From Planctomycetia bacterium (lineage in GTDB: Bacteria; Planctomycetota; Phycisphaerae; Phycisphaerales; SM1A02), in assembly GCA_005776885.1 (NCBI GenBank), contig SXOD01000011.1:1-64000 (forward strand): DNA of 64,000 nt. The letters run 5' to 3'. This document shows, piece after piece, positions 17,357 through 25,650 of the stretch. Both the position numbers and the translations under genes were made by a program. The notes beneath the pieces were generated by a model that did no database searches, was not told the DNA's origin, and saw only the letters and a list, made by a program, of their open reading frames with translations. Positions within the stretch are counted from its first letter, which is position 1. Each line of letters opens with the position of its first letter.

Positions 17357-18325
17357 ATGGCAAACCTCAATCTCGTTCAGGCCATCAACCTCGCGCTCAT
17401 CCAGGAAATGGAGAAGGACGATCGCGTTCTCCTCATGGGCGAGGATGTCGGCCTCAACGGCGGCGTCTTTCGAGTGACCGAGGGGCTGCAGGCTCGATTC
17501 GGCAAGGAGCGCGTCGTCGACACGCCCCTCGCCGAGAGCGGGATCATCGGCACCGCGATCGGCCTGGCAATGGCCGGGCTTCGACCCATCCCCGAGATCC
17601 AGTTCGAGGGTTTCCTCGGACCCGCCTACGACCAGATTTGTTCGCACGCGGCACGCATGCGGTCGCGCACGCGCGGTGCGTTCCAGGTGCCGCTCACGAT
17701 TCGAGTGCCGGTCGGCGGCGGCATCCACGCGCCGGAACTGCACAGCGACAGTCCCGAGGCGATCTACGCGCACACGCCGGGCCTCAAGGTGGTGATGCCG
17801 TCCAGCCCGTACGACGCGAAGGGGCTGCTCATTTCGGCGATCCGCGATCCCGACCCCGTCATCTACTTCGAGCCCAAGCGCATCTACCGGGCGTTTCGCG
17901 AGGAGGTTCCCGAGGACGAGTACACGCTGCCGATCGGCAAGGCGCGCACCGTCGCCGAGGGCAAGGAACTCACCATCGTCTCGTGGGGCGCGAGCGTGGT
18001 GCAGTGCATGCAGGCGATCGAGAAGTCGGGCCGCGACATTGAGCTCATCGACCTCCGCACGATCTATCCATTCGATGTCGACGCGGTGGAAACCAGCGTG
18101 AAGAAGACCGGCCGGTGCGTCGTGGTCCACGAGGCCCCGCTCACCTGCGGCTTCGGCGCGGAGATCGCCGCGCGCATCATGGAGCGATGCTTCCTGCACC
18201 TGGAGGCGCCGGTCCAGCGCGTCGCGGGCTTTGACACCACGATGCCCTACTACAAGCTGGAGCTGGACTACCTCCCCGACGCCGCGCGCGTGGGCCGAGC
18301 GATCGACGATTGCCTCGCCTACTGA
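17357..18325 (+). CDS. pdhB: 2-oxoacid (pyruvate) dehydrogenase E1 component, beta subunit
   Basis: A 322-residue E1 beta. Characteristic segments are MGEDVGLNGGVFRVTEGL, DTPLAESGIIGTAIGLAMAG, PVGGGIHAPELHSDSPEA and VMPSSPYDAKGLL, plus the C-terminal half with VVVHEAP and GFGAEIAARI. Glu in GEDVG helps activate TPP bound by the alpha subunit. It follows pdhA after an 82-base gap holding 12-bp tandem repeats, and precedes the E2 gene on the same strand. Confidence 0.93.
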   Translation: MANLNLVQAINLALIQEMEKDDRVLLMGEDVGLNGGVFRVTEGLQARFGKERVVDTPLAESGIIGTAIGLAMAGLRPIPEIQFEGFLGPAYDQICSHAARMRSRTRGAFQVPLTIRVPVGGGIHAPELHSDSPEAIYAHTPGLKVVMPSSPYDAKGLLISAIRDPDPVIYFEPKRIYRAFREEVPEDEYTLPIGKARTVAEGKELTIVSWGASVVQCMQAIEKSGRDIELIDLRTIYPFDVDAVETSVKKTGRCVVVHEAPLTCGFGAEIAARIMERCFLHLEAPVQRVAGFDTTMPYYKLELDYLPDAARVGRAIDDCLAY

Positions 18326-18391
18326 GTCCCGCCAACGACCTCCCCTCCCAAGACCGCACCACCAAGACCGCACGGAGTTAGCCTTCCCACC

Positions 18392-19762
18392 ATGGCCGGC
18401 GTCAAGCAACCATCCGACAAGAGCCACTTCATCCTGCCCGACCTTGGCGAGGGCCTGGTTGAAGCGGAGCTCATCTCCTGGAAAATCAATGCGGGCGATG
18501 CCGTGAAGGAGCAGCAGACGCTCTGCGAGATGCAGACCGACAAGGCGCTGGTCGAGGTGCCCAGTCCCTGGACCGGCACGGTCAGCGAGCTCTGCGGCGG
18601 TGCCGGCGACATGATCAAGGTGGGTGCGGTGCTCGTTCGATACAAGATCGATGCTGGCGCGGTGGCGAGTGCGCCGGCGAGGCCATCCAGCTGCGTCAGC
18701 GCATCCGTGGCCGCCGCCGTCAATGCCGAGGCTGACCAAGGCACCGTGGTGGGCACGATGAGCGGCACGCTGGATGTGGGAAGTCGATTCGCGCGCCGCG
18801 ATGCGGAACACTTGGCGGCTGGCGCGAATGCCCCGAGCACCAACGGAGCCAAGGCGCTGGCCACCCCGGCCGTGCGCGGGGTCGCCAAGAAGCTTGGGAT
18901 CGACATTCATCGAGTTGCCGGCACCGGCCGCGGTGGTCGAGTGACCGCAAGCGATGTCGAGGCGTTTGCGGGCAGCTCGCGAGGAGGGGGCGCTGCCGCC
19001 GGTGGCGCGGCCGCCGCCGGTACGGCTCCTCGCGCCGTCCCCGCACCGATGCCGCTTCCACCCGTCGATGCCGACGGCGTTGCGCAGCGCATTCCATTCC
19101 GGGGCGTGCGTCGCAAGATCGCCGAGGCACTCACGCGAAGCGTCCAGACCGCGGTGCACTTCACCGTCACCAACGAGGCGGATGTCACCGAGCTGGATGC
19201 GCGGCGCCGCGAGTACGGCAAGGTGATCGGCCGCAAGATCAGCATGCTGCCCTTCGTGATGCGCGCGGTGTGCACCGCGTTGCGGCATCACCCTTCGCTC
19301 AATGCGATCGTGGACGACGCCAAGAGCGAGATCCTCGTCAAGGGCGTCATCAATCTCTCGATGGCCGTCGATACCGACTCGGGCTTGATGGTCCCGGTCT
19401 TGCATGGCGCGGACCAGAAGAGCATCCTGGACATCGCCGATGGCGTGAAGCGCCTGGCGGACCGCTGCCGGGATCGATCCATCTCGCGCGAGGAGTCGCT
19501 TGGCGGCACCTTCACGATCAGCAATGTCGGCTCCTACGGCGGCGTGTTTGCGACCCCGATCATCAACTACCCCGAAGTGGCGATCCTCGCGGTCGGCCGT
19601 GCGCGGGAACAAGTGATGGTCAAGGGCGGTCGCTTCTACGCGGGGTTGTCGTTGCCGCTGTCGCTGGCGTGCGACCATCGCGTCGTCGATGGCGCCGAGG
19701 GGGCTCGATTCCTCAACACCGTCGTCGGGCTCCTGGAAGATCCCGCGGCGCTGGTGGGGTGA
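18392..19762 (+). CDS. Dihydrolipoamide acyltransferase (E2) of the 2-oxoacid dehydrogenase complex
   Basis: A 456-residue E2. One lipoyl domain (residues 12-88) carries the lipoylated Lys51 in EMQTDKALVEVPSPW. A peripheral-subunit-binding domain follows near 150-190 (TPAVRGVAKKLGID, GRGGRVTASDVEAF). The catalytic domain ends with LACDHRVVDG, giving His429 and Asp433 of the acyltransfer site. The linkers are Ala/Gly rich. No E3 gene (dihydrolipoamide dehydrogenase) is in the window. Its TGA stop overlaps a possible GTG start of the following methyltransferase gene (GTGA), linking them in one transcript. Confidence 0.92.
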   Translation: MAGVKQPSDKSHFILPDLGEGLVEAELISWKINAGDAVKEQQTLCEMQTDKALVEVPSPWTGTVSELCGGAGDMIKVGAVLVRYKIDAGAVASAPARPSSCVSASVAAAVNAEADQGTVVGTMSGTLDVGSRFARRDAEHLAAGANAPSTNGAKALATPAVRGVAKKLGIDIHRVAGTGRGGRVTASDVEAFAGSSRGGGAAAGGAAAAGTAPRAVPAPMPLPPVDADGVAQRIPFRGVRRKIAEALTRSVQTAVHFTVTNEADVTELDARRREYGKVIGRKISMLPFVMRAVCTALRHHPSLNAIVDDAKSEILVKGVINLSMAVDTDSGLMVPVLHGADQKSILDIADGVKRLADRCRDRSISREESLGGTFTISNVGSYGGVFATPIINYPEVAILAVGRAREQVMVKGGRFYAGLSLPLSLACDHRVVDGAEGARFLNTVVGLLEDPAALVG

Positions 19763-19770
19763 GTGAGCAC

Positions 19771-20685
19771 ATGCCGCTCGCGCCGGACCGGCTGGACCGC
19801 GCCTCTGACATCGATGATCCGCGGCTGGCCGACTTTCGCCTGATGCGGGATCGAGACTTGTTGGGTCGCGCCGGTCGGCCCGGCCTCTTCATCGGCGAGA
19901 GCCTGCTTGTCGTCGAGCGCATGGCTCGAGTGCCGGGCGTGCTCAAGACCGTGCTCGTGGCGGAGGATCGCGTGGATGAGGTGACGGCCTTGGACGGCAT
20001 CGATCGCGCGGCCTGCGTCGTGGCCGCGCCGCGTGCGCTGGTCGCGGAGGTCACTGGCTTTTACTTCCACCGCGGCGTGATCGCGAGCGGATTCCGCGAG
20101 CCGCTGGAGTCGAGGACGGTGGATCAAGTGCTCGCGGGGGCGTCGTGCGCACTCATCTGTGACGACATCTCCAACATGGACAACGCGGGCGCGCTGTTCC
20201 GGGATGGGGCGGCGTTTGGCGTTGACGCGGTCGTGCTCTCGCGAGACTCGCACGATCCTCTCTATCGCAAGTGCCTGCGCACCAGCATGGGCCACGCGCT
20301 GAGCGTGCCGTTTGCGAGGGTAGGCGCGGGGGCGAAGGGGCTCGCGGGGGCCAACGGGACCGCGGGGGCGGTCCGGGACATGGTCGCCGCGGGGTGGATC
20401 GTGCTGGGGACCAGCATCGATGCGTCCGCGGAACCGCTGCGAGAGTGGGTCGATTCAATCGCTGCGACGACTGCTCCGCTGCGTGTTGCCGTCGTGGTCG
20501 GCCACGAGCACCGCGGGGTCTCGGCCAACGTGCTTGAGGCCTGTTCACGCCGCGTGCGGATTCCGATGGCCACTGGAGTCGACAGCTTGAATGTCAGCGT
20601 GGCGGCTGCGGTGGTGCTGCATGAGGTGACGCGGGTTGGCGCGCGCGCCATGCCGATGCGGTTCGACACACCCCCGCCGGGCTAG
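19771..20685 (+). CDS. TrmH/SpoU-family RNA 2'-O-methyltransferase
   Basis: A 304-residue AdoMet-dependent SPOUT methyltransferase. The three family motifs are visible: DDISNMDNAGALFRDGAAFG (motif 1, near 135-155), VVVGHEHRGVS (motif 2) and IPMATGVDSLNVSVAAAV (motif 3, knot). The N-terminal part (LFIGESLLVVERMA) resembles the substrate-binding domain that recognises rRNA or tRNA. The exact RNA target cannot be read from the sequence. An alternative GTG start at 19759 overlaps the E2 stop codon; ATG 19771 is used here. The eboD gene follows after 12 bases. Confidence 0.88.
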   Translation: MPLAPDRLDRASDIDDPRLADFRLMRDRDLLGRAGRPGLFIGESLLVVERMARVPGVLKTVLVAEDRVDEVTALDGIDRAACVVAAPRALVAEVTGFYFHRGVIASGFREPLESRTVDQVLAGASCALICDDISNMDNAGALFRDGAAFGVDAVVLSRDSHDPLYRKCLRTSMGHALSVPFARVGAGAKGLAGANGTAGAVRDMVAAGWIVLGTSIDASAEPLREWVDSIAATTAPLRVAVVVGHEHRGVSANVLEACSRRVRIPMATGVDSLNVSVAAAVVLHEVTRVGARAMPMRFDTPPPG

Positions 20686-20688
20686 ACT
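20683..20688 (+). promoter_or_regulatory. -10-like TAGACT for eboD
   Basis: TAGACT overlaps the stop codon of the methyltransferase gene and lies nine bases before the GTG start at 20698. Confidence 0.4.
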
Positions 20689-20697
20689 GCGCGGCTC

Positions 20698-21897
20698 GTG
20701 ACACCGCCCGCAGGTTTGCACGGATCCGATGGATCGCACGGCCCCACCGCCTTCAGGCAGGTGCACGTGCCGTTCGCCCACCGCGTGGTGTTTGGGCATC
20801 GATTGCTCGAGCCCGTCGGCGGCGCCGAAGCCACACCCGCCGCCCGTGCGCTCCGCGAGGCGTTGACGCTGGGCGAGGACCGCGGGAGTCGAGGGATGGT
20901 CGTCTTCGTCGATGACGGGTTTGCCGCTGCATGGCCTGGGTTCGAGGCCGGCTTGCGCGATTGGGTGGCGCTCCAGCTGCCGGGTGTCGAGCTGCGCGAG
21001 GTTTCGCGAGTCGCGGGCGGTGAACCTTGCAAGAACGACATGGCCGTGGTGGATCGTGTGATCCAAGCCGTCGAACGGCACCACATCGACCGCCGCAGCG
21101 CCGTCATGGCCGTGGGCGGCGGCGCCGTGCTGGACGCGGTCGGGCTTGGGGCCGCGATGGCCCACCGGGGCGTGCGGCACATTCGAGTCGCCACGACGGT
21201 GCTGGCGCAGGATGATGCGGCGATGGGCGTCAAGAACGGCGTCAATCGATTCGGCAAGAAGAACTTCGTCGGGTCGTTCTCGCCGCCCGATGCCGTGCTG
21301 TGCGATCTCGCGCACACGCAGACGCTGCCGCCGCGATGGCAGCGAGCGGGACTGTCGGAGGCCGTGAAGATCTTCGCGCTGCGAGACCCGAAGTGGTTCG
21401 CCACGATGGAGGCGACGGCCAGTGCGTTGCGTGAAAGTGAGCCCAGCGCGATGGAGCCGGTCATCATCCAGAGCGGCATGATGCACCTGGACCACATCGT
21501 GCGTGGTGGAGACCCGTTCGAGCGGCTCGCGGCTCGACCACTGGACTTTGGCCACTGGAGTGCGCATCGATTGGAGTCCATGTCGGAGTGGACGGTGCCG
21601 CACGGCGAGGCTGTGGCGATCGGCATCGCCTTGGATTGCCGCTACGCGCAGCTGTCTGGGCTGATGTCCGAGTCGGCCAGCGATCGAGTCGTCGGGCTGC
21701 TGCGCGCGCTTGAGCTGCCGACTTCGCACCCGCTGCTTCGGGATGCCGACGCGGTCTTCGCCAGCCTTGGGGAGTTCCGCGAGCACCTCGGCGGCGAGCT
21801 CACCATCACGCTCCTGCGCGACATCGGCCAGCCTGTGGAAGTGCACGCGATGGACAGTGCCATCCTTCGGCGGGCGATCCAGTCACTGGGGAGCTGA
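20698..21897 (+). CDS. eboD: EboD, 3-dehydroquinate synthase-like sugar-phosphate cyclase
   Basis: A 399-residue sugar-phosphate cyclase-fold protein starting at GTG. Family segments are FVDDGFAAAWP, GGEPCKND, SAVMAVGGGAVLDAVGLGA, VATTVLAQDDAAMGVKNG, NRFGKKNFVGSFSPP and LDFGHWSAHRLE, then VPHGEAVAIGIALD with the metal-binding His/Glu. The KNG-N-FGKKNF stretch and LDFGHW motif match the EboD branch rather than housekeeping AroB. The true substrate is unknown; the ebo genes are linked to export or processing of a metabolite. It opens the ebo genes here and is followed four bases later by palindromic copy 3. Confidence 0.88.
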   Translation: MTPPAGLHGSDGSHGPTAFRQVHVPFAHRVVFGHRLLEPVGGAEATPAARALREALTLGEDRGSRGMVVFVDDGFAAAWPGFEAGLRDWVALQLPGVELREVSRVAGGEPCKNDMAVVDRVIQAVERHHIDRRSAVMAVGGGAVLDAVGLGAAMAHRGVRHIRVATTVLAQDDAAMGVKNGVNRFGKKNFVGSFSPPDAVLCDLAHTQTLPPRWQRAGLSEAVKIFALRDPKWFATMEATASALRESEPSAMEPVIIQSGMMHLDHIVRGGDPFERLAARPLDFGHWSAHRLESMSEWTVPHGEAVAIGIALDCRYAQLSGLMSESASDRVVGLLRALELPTSHPLLRDADAVFASLGEFREHLGGELTITLLRDIGQPVEVHAMDSAILRRAIQSLGS

Positions 21898-21901
21898 CCC
21901 T

Positions 21902-21976
21902 CACGTCCGGGGTGCGTTATCGGTGGAAATGTGCCCTTGATGGTCACTTTCTCACCGATAACCGAGTGCGGACCCT
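21902..21976. repeat. 75-bp palindromic element, copy 3 (asymmetric arms)
   Basis: Hairpin at 21915-21963 with outer arms CACGTCC at 21902-21908 and GGACCCT at 21970-21976. The left arm is the GGTGGAAATGTGCCC type and the right arm the GGTGAGAA type (read as reverse complement), so the stem has mismatches. It begins four bases after the eboD stop. Confidence 0.85.
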
Positions 21977-21981
21977 GACCC

Positions 21982-21987
21982 TACGAT
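21982..21987 (+). promoter_or_regulatory. -10-like TACGAT, six bases before ATG 21994
   Basis: TACGAT starts five bases after the outer arm of copy 3, followed by exactly six bases and the ATG; probably leaderless. Confidence 0.4.
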
Positions 21988-21993
21988 GGCTCC

Positions 21994-22386
21994 ATGACGA
22001 CTGGGACCACTGCTGGCACCGCCCTTGGGATGCACAATCGCACCAAGCGGCAGGTGATCGACGAAGCCTTCATGGAGCACCGCGCCAAGGTGCTGGACCT
22101 CGCCGCGTTTCTGGACCGGGTGGATCGGGCGGCATCGGCGGCATCGGCGGCATCGGCGGCATCCAGTGGTGCCTCGCTCGTCACGGGTGACCAAGATGAC
22201 GACTTCCGCACTGACGCACTCCGGCGTGCGATCGCCCTGTTGCTCGACGGCAAGCCGGAGCGGGCGCGCCGGATCCTGGAACTTTGGAGCGATCGCTCCA
22301 CTGAACCCATCGCAGTCGCACCGATGAAGGGTGCCCTGGGTGCGGTGGACCTGCGGGCGGAGTTTCAAGCGAAGGGCCGCGCCTGA
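21994..22386 (+). CDS. Small protein of unknown function between eboD and eboB
   Basis: A 130-residue, mostly helical protein I do not recognise. A Thr/Gly-rich start leads to [19 protein letters not shown], an Ala-Ser repeat (encoded by 9-bp tandem repeats at 22132-22164), then a helix pair [19 protein letters not shown] and [16 protein letters not shown]. It occupies the place where some clusters carry eboA, but it is shorter and lacks the features I associate with EboA. Its stop overlaps the eboB start by one base (TGATG), so the two are very likely made together. Confidence 0.65.
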   Translation: MTTGTTAGTALGMHNRTKRQVIDEAFMEHRAKVLDLAAFLDRVDRAASAASAASAASSGASLVTGDQDDDFRTDALRRAIALLLDGKPERARRILELWSDRSTEPIAVAPMKGALGAVDLRAEFQAKGRA

Positions 22387-23198
22387 TGTACATCGACCCG
22401 CACATCCACATGGTCAGTCGGACGACCGACGACTACCAGCGCATGGCGCTCGCCGGTTGCGTAGCCATCACGGAGCCGGCCTTTTGGGCGGGCTATGACC
22501 GCTCCACGGCGCAGGGTTTTGCCGACTACTTTCGCCTCCTCACCGACGCGGAGCCCAGGCGCGCGGCGCAGTTTGGCATCGCGCACCACACGTGGCTGTG
22601 CATCAACCCGAAGGAGTCGGAAGATGTGGGGCTGGCACGAGAGGTGCTTGGCCTCATCCCTGGATTCCTTGATCGACCCAATGTCCTTGGCATCGGCGAG
22701 ATCGGGCTGAACAAGAACTCGCGCAACGAGCTGCTGGTGCTGGACGAGCACATCGCACTTGCCAAGCGACATGGCGTGCTCATCCTGGTGCACACGCCAC
22801 ACCTGGAGGACAAGCTCAAGGGCACGATCCTCATCATGGACGCGATGCGCAATCAGGGGGTCGATCCCGGTCGCGTGCTCATCGACCATGTGGAGGAGCA
22901 CACCGTTCGCCACGTCCTGGACCGCGGATTCTGGGCCGGCATGACGCTCTATCCCGACACCAAGATGACGCCGCAGCGCGCCGCCGATGTCTTTGAGATG
23001 CACGGGACGGATCGACTGTGGATCAACTCAGCCGGCGACTGGGGCGTGAGCGACCCGCTGGCCGTGCCAAAGTGCCGCCTCGAGATGCGCCGTCGAGGCC
23101 ACCTGCTGGAATCGATCCAGAAAGTGAGCTTCGAAAACCCGAAGCAGTTCTTGTCCCAGTCGGGGCGATTCCGGGTCAGCGTTCAGGGAGAGGCGTAG
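22386..23198 (+). CDS. eboB: EboB, TatD-like metal-dependent hydrolase
   Basis: A 270-residue TIM-barrel hydrolase. The N-terminal metal site is DPHIHM. Other barrel positions are [27 protein letters not shown] with the bridging Glu, [18 protein letters not shown] and the Asp of [23 protein letters not shown] and [11 protein letters not shown] are characteristic of the EboB group. The substrate is unknown. Its TAG stop forms part of the left outer arm of palindromic copy 4. The start overlaps the upstream small gene. Confidence 0.9.
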   Translation: MYIDPHIHMVSRTTDDYQRMALAGCVAITEPAFWAGYDRSTAQGFADYFRLLTDAEPRRAAQFGIAHHTWLCINPKESEDVGLAREVLGLIPGFLDRPNVLGIGEIGLNKNSRNELLVLDEHIALAKRHGVLILVHTPHLEDKLKGTILIMDAMRNQGVDPGRVLIDHVEEHTVRHVLDRGFWAGMTLYPDTKMTPQRAADVFEMHGTDRLWINSAGDWGVSDPLAVPKCRLEMRRRGHLLESIQKVSFENPKQFLSQSGRFRVSVQGEA

Positions 23199-23270
23199 GT
23201 CCGGCCTCGGTTATCGGTGGAAAAGTGCCCCTGAGGGTCACATTCTCACCGATAACCACGAGCGGACGTT
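23196..23270. repeat. 75-bp palindromic element, copy 4, between convergent genes
   Basis: Hairpin at 23209-23257 with outer arms TAGGTCC at 23196-23202 and GGACGTT at 23264-23270. The element fits exactly between two convergent stop codons: the eboB TAG is its first three bases and the opposite gene's TAA (23269-23271) overlaps its last two. Arms are of mixed type, in the same orientation as copy 3. Confidence 0.9.
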
Positions 23271-24792
23271 AGGCGGTAGACGTCGACGACGCGCACGAGG
23301 CGCCGCACACGGCCGAAGCCACGTCGCCCTCGGCCCCCGTCACCTCGCCGCCGCACGCGCACCAGGCCTTGAAGCCGCCGGTGACATTGCGGACATCGAA
23401 CCCTTCGCGCTTGAGGAACGCACACGCCATCGCACTGCGGGTCCCGCCCAGGCAGTGGACATGCACGACCTTGCCCTCGGGAATCGCGGACTCCAGCTCA
23501 TCGAGCCTCGGCAGCAGTCGCGTGTGCGCGACATTGATCGCACCGGGGATCGAGCCCGCCGCGAACTCGCTGGCCTTGCGGACATCCAGTACCACGGTCT
23601 GCGGTGCGGGCGTGTGCGAGAGGAGCGACTTGAGGACGGCGGGGTCCTCGTCCTGGATGGACTCGAACTTGACGCCGAAGTCGCGGCATGCGGCCAGCTC
23701 TTCAGGATCGACCCACCCTTCGATGCGGTCCAGCCCGATGCGGACGAAGTTTCGGATGATGCGCTCGCGCTGGCTCGACGGGCACACCAGCCAGATTGTC
23801 TCTTCAGGCTCCACGTACGAGCCCGCGGAGAGCGTGAGGTTGATGCCCATCGTCGCCCAGATCGATCCCGGCAGGTGCGCCGCGCTGAAGTCCGCCCAGG
23901 GGCGTGTGTCCACCACGGTGATGTCGTCGTTGAAGGCGCGACCGATGTCCTCGGCGCGGAGCGTGCGCGGATGCGGCAGCTTGCCGCCAATCGGTGGCAC
24001 GCCGTCGCGGTTCCACGCCTTCATGCGCGCGTAGTACACGGGTGGTTCGGGCTGTCCTTCCAGGACATGCGCCACGAACGCGCGCTCCCCTGCCTCGCCG
24101 GGCGCCCTGGTGAGGTCTTGCAGGAGCGGTGAAAATCGCTTCTCGTAGCCGACGGTCGATTGCGGCACGGCACCCAGGGCCTTGCCGCACGCGCTTCCCG
24201 CGCCGTGCGCTGGCCACACTTGGACAAATTCCGGCAACTGAAGGAATCGCTTGGCGCTCTCGGCAAGCACCTTGGCGCCGGCTGCAGCAGACCCCTTCAC
24301 GCCGACTGCGGCTTCGAGCAGGTCTGGCCGACCGAGGTCCCCGACAAACACGAAGTCGCCGGAGATCATCGCCATCGGTTCGTCCGCGCCGGCCGCTCGA
24401 TCGATCACCAAGTACGACAGGTGCTCGGGCGTGTGGCCAGGCGAGTGCACGGCCACCAGCACGACGCCGCCCACCTCGATGGTGTCGCCGTCGGCGAGGA
24501 GTTGGTGATCCATCCCGGCCGCCCACTTGCTCTGCCAGTCGGCGCCGCCGAGGCCGGACACGTAGATCGTGGCCCCGGTCTTGATGGCGAGGTCCCGCGC
24601 GCCGCTGAGGAAGTCGGCGTGGATGTGGGTCTCCAGGACGGCGACGATCTTGAGTCCGTGCTCCTTCGCCAGTTCCATCACGCGGTCGATGTCGCGCGGC
24701 GGGTCGATCACGGCGCACTGCTTGATGCCGGGGCAAGCAATCACGTAGCAGGCGTGGGCGAGGTCTTCGTCGTAGAGCTGTCGAACGAGCAT
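23269..24792 (-). CDS. MBL-fold persulfide dioxygenase-like protein with two rhodanese domains
   Basis: A 507-residue fusion. Residues 1-250 are a metallo-beta-lactamase domain with THIHADFLSGA and HSPGHTPEHLSY metal motifs and GDFVFVGDLGRPDLL, as in ETHE1-type persulfide dioxygenases. Two rhodanese domains follow: the first (around 280-370) has VCPS at the active-site loop, and the second (around 390-480) has VHCLGGTRSAMA with the persulfide-carrying Cys. It likely oxidises glutathione persulfide and moves sulfane sulfur. The C-terminal tail is Cys-rich (WCACGG...CGASCASS). It is transcribed against the ebo genes, and its TAA stop lies inside palindromic copy 4. Start at ATG 24792, divergent from the amidotransferase gene. 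Confidence 0.9.
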   Translation of the reverse strand: MLVRQLYDEDLAHACYVIACPGIKQCAVIDPPRDIDRVMELAKEHGLKIVAVLETHIHADFLSGARDLAIKTGATIYVSGLGGADWQSKWAAGMDHQLLADGDTIEVGGVVLVAVHSPGHTPEHLSYLVIDRAAGADEPMAMISGDFVFVGDLGRPDLLEAAVGVKGSAAAGAKVLAESAKRFLQLPEFVQVWPAHGAGSACGKALGAVPQSTVGYEKRFSPLLQDLTRAPGEAGERAFVAHVLEGQPEPPVYYARMKAWNRDGVPPIGGKLPHPRTLRAEDIGRAFNDDITVVDTRPWADFSAAHLPGSIWATMGINLTLSAGSYVEPEETIWLVCPSSQRERIIRNFVRIGLDRIEGWVDPEELAACRDFGVKFESIQDEDPAVLKSLLSHTPAPQTVVLDVRKASEFAAGSIPGAINVAHTRLLPRLDELESAIPEGKVVHVHCLGGTRSAMACAFLKREGFDVRNVTGGFKAWCACGGEVTGAEGDVASAVCGASCASSTSTA

Positions 24793-24930
24793 GGTGTCCT
24801 CACGATCCCGACAAGGCGAAAGGCCGGGCCGCCATCGAGTGATAGGGCCGCCAAGCCTAGCGCAGGTCGAGGCACTCACCAAGAGAGCCGGCCGGGCTCC
24901 ACGGGGATTCAAACTCCTGCTCGGAGGGAA

Positions 24931-24936
24931 TACGAT
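24931..24936 (+). promoter_or_regulatory. -10-like TACGAT, six bases before ATG 24943
   Basis: TACGAT, exactly six bases, then ATG, in the 150-bp gap between divergent genes; suggests a leaderless mRNA for the amidotransferase-eboE unit. Confidence 0.45.
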
Positions 24937-24942
24937 TCCCCG

Positions 24943-25650
24943 ATGCCACGATCGCCCCTCATCGGGATTACCGCCGACCTTGCGAAGAATGATGTTGGCC
25001 GACTCCGCCACCAGGTGAACGAGACCTACATTTCATGCGTGGTCCGCGCCGGCGGCGTGCCGATCATCCTCCCGGCGATCACCGAGGTGCGCCTGGCGAT
25101 GCTGGACCTGCTGGATGGAATCGTGCTGACCGGCGGCGACGACATCGACACCCGGCCGTTCGGGACGCCGCTCCACGAGCGCGCGGCGTGCATGCATCCA
25201 CAGCGCCAGCAAGCGGACTTTGCGTTGCTGGCCGCACTTGAGGATCGACCTGACCTGGCGGTGCTTGGCATCTGCCTGGGGATGCAGCAGATGGGAGTGC
25301 ACGCAGGTTGTCGATTGATCCAGCACCTGCATGATGTGGTGGACAACGGCGATCGGCATGGACGCGACAACGCGCATCCGGTCGCCACCGCCTTTGGCGA
25401 TGGATCGATTGCATCGTGGCACCACCAGGCGTTGGCGGAGCCTGGCCCATTCCACGCCGTCGGCCACAGCGATGATGGGCTGCTGGAGGCGATTCGACAC
25501 CGCGAGCGGCACTTTTATGTCGGCGTGCAGTGGCACCCCGAGCGCACGGACGACGAGGCGCTTGGGCTTGGCATGTTCAAGCAACTCACGGCGGCCGCCG
25601 CAAATGCGAGTGCCAGCGCGAGTGCCGGCGCAAGCGCGGCTGCGCGGTGA
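24943..25650 (+). CDS. Class I glutamine amidotransferase (peptidase C26, PuuD-like)
   Basis: A 235-residue protein resembling gamma-glutamyl-gamma-aminobutyrate hydrolases. The catalytic triad is visible as Cys111 (LGICLGMQQMGVHAG), His198 and Glu200 (GVQWHPERT), and the family glycine loop is DGIVLTGGDDIDT. The C-terminal 20 residues are Ala/Ser repeats. Substrates of this family are gamma-glutamyl amides. Its TGA stop overlaps the GTG start of eboE (GTGA), so the two are translationally coupled. This ties the enzyme to the ebo pathway, although it is not a standard ebo gene. Confidence 0.87.
   Translation: MPRSPLIGITADLAKNDVGRLRHQVNETYISCVVRAGGVPIILPAITEVRLAMLDLLDGIVLTGGDDIDTRPFGTPLHERAACMHPQRQQADFALLAALEDRPDLAVLGICLGMQQMGVHAGCRLIQHLHDVVDNGDRHGRDNAHPVATAFGDGSIASWHHQALAEPGPFHAVGHSDDGLLEAIRHRERHFYVGVQWHPERTDDEALGLGMFKQLTAAAANASASASAGASAAAR

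Noticed and set aside
21994-22386. Calling the small gene before eboB eboA
   Set aside because: Position fits, but length and motifs do not match what I know of EboA.
24943-25650. Amidotransferase as a TrpG/PabA-type subunit
   Set aside because: The glycine loop DGIVLTGGDDIDT and overall layout fit peptidase C26 (PuuD-like), and no synthase partner is adjacent.
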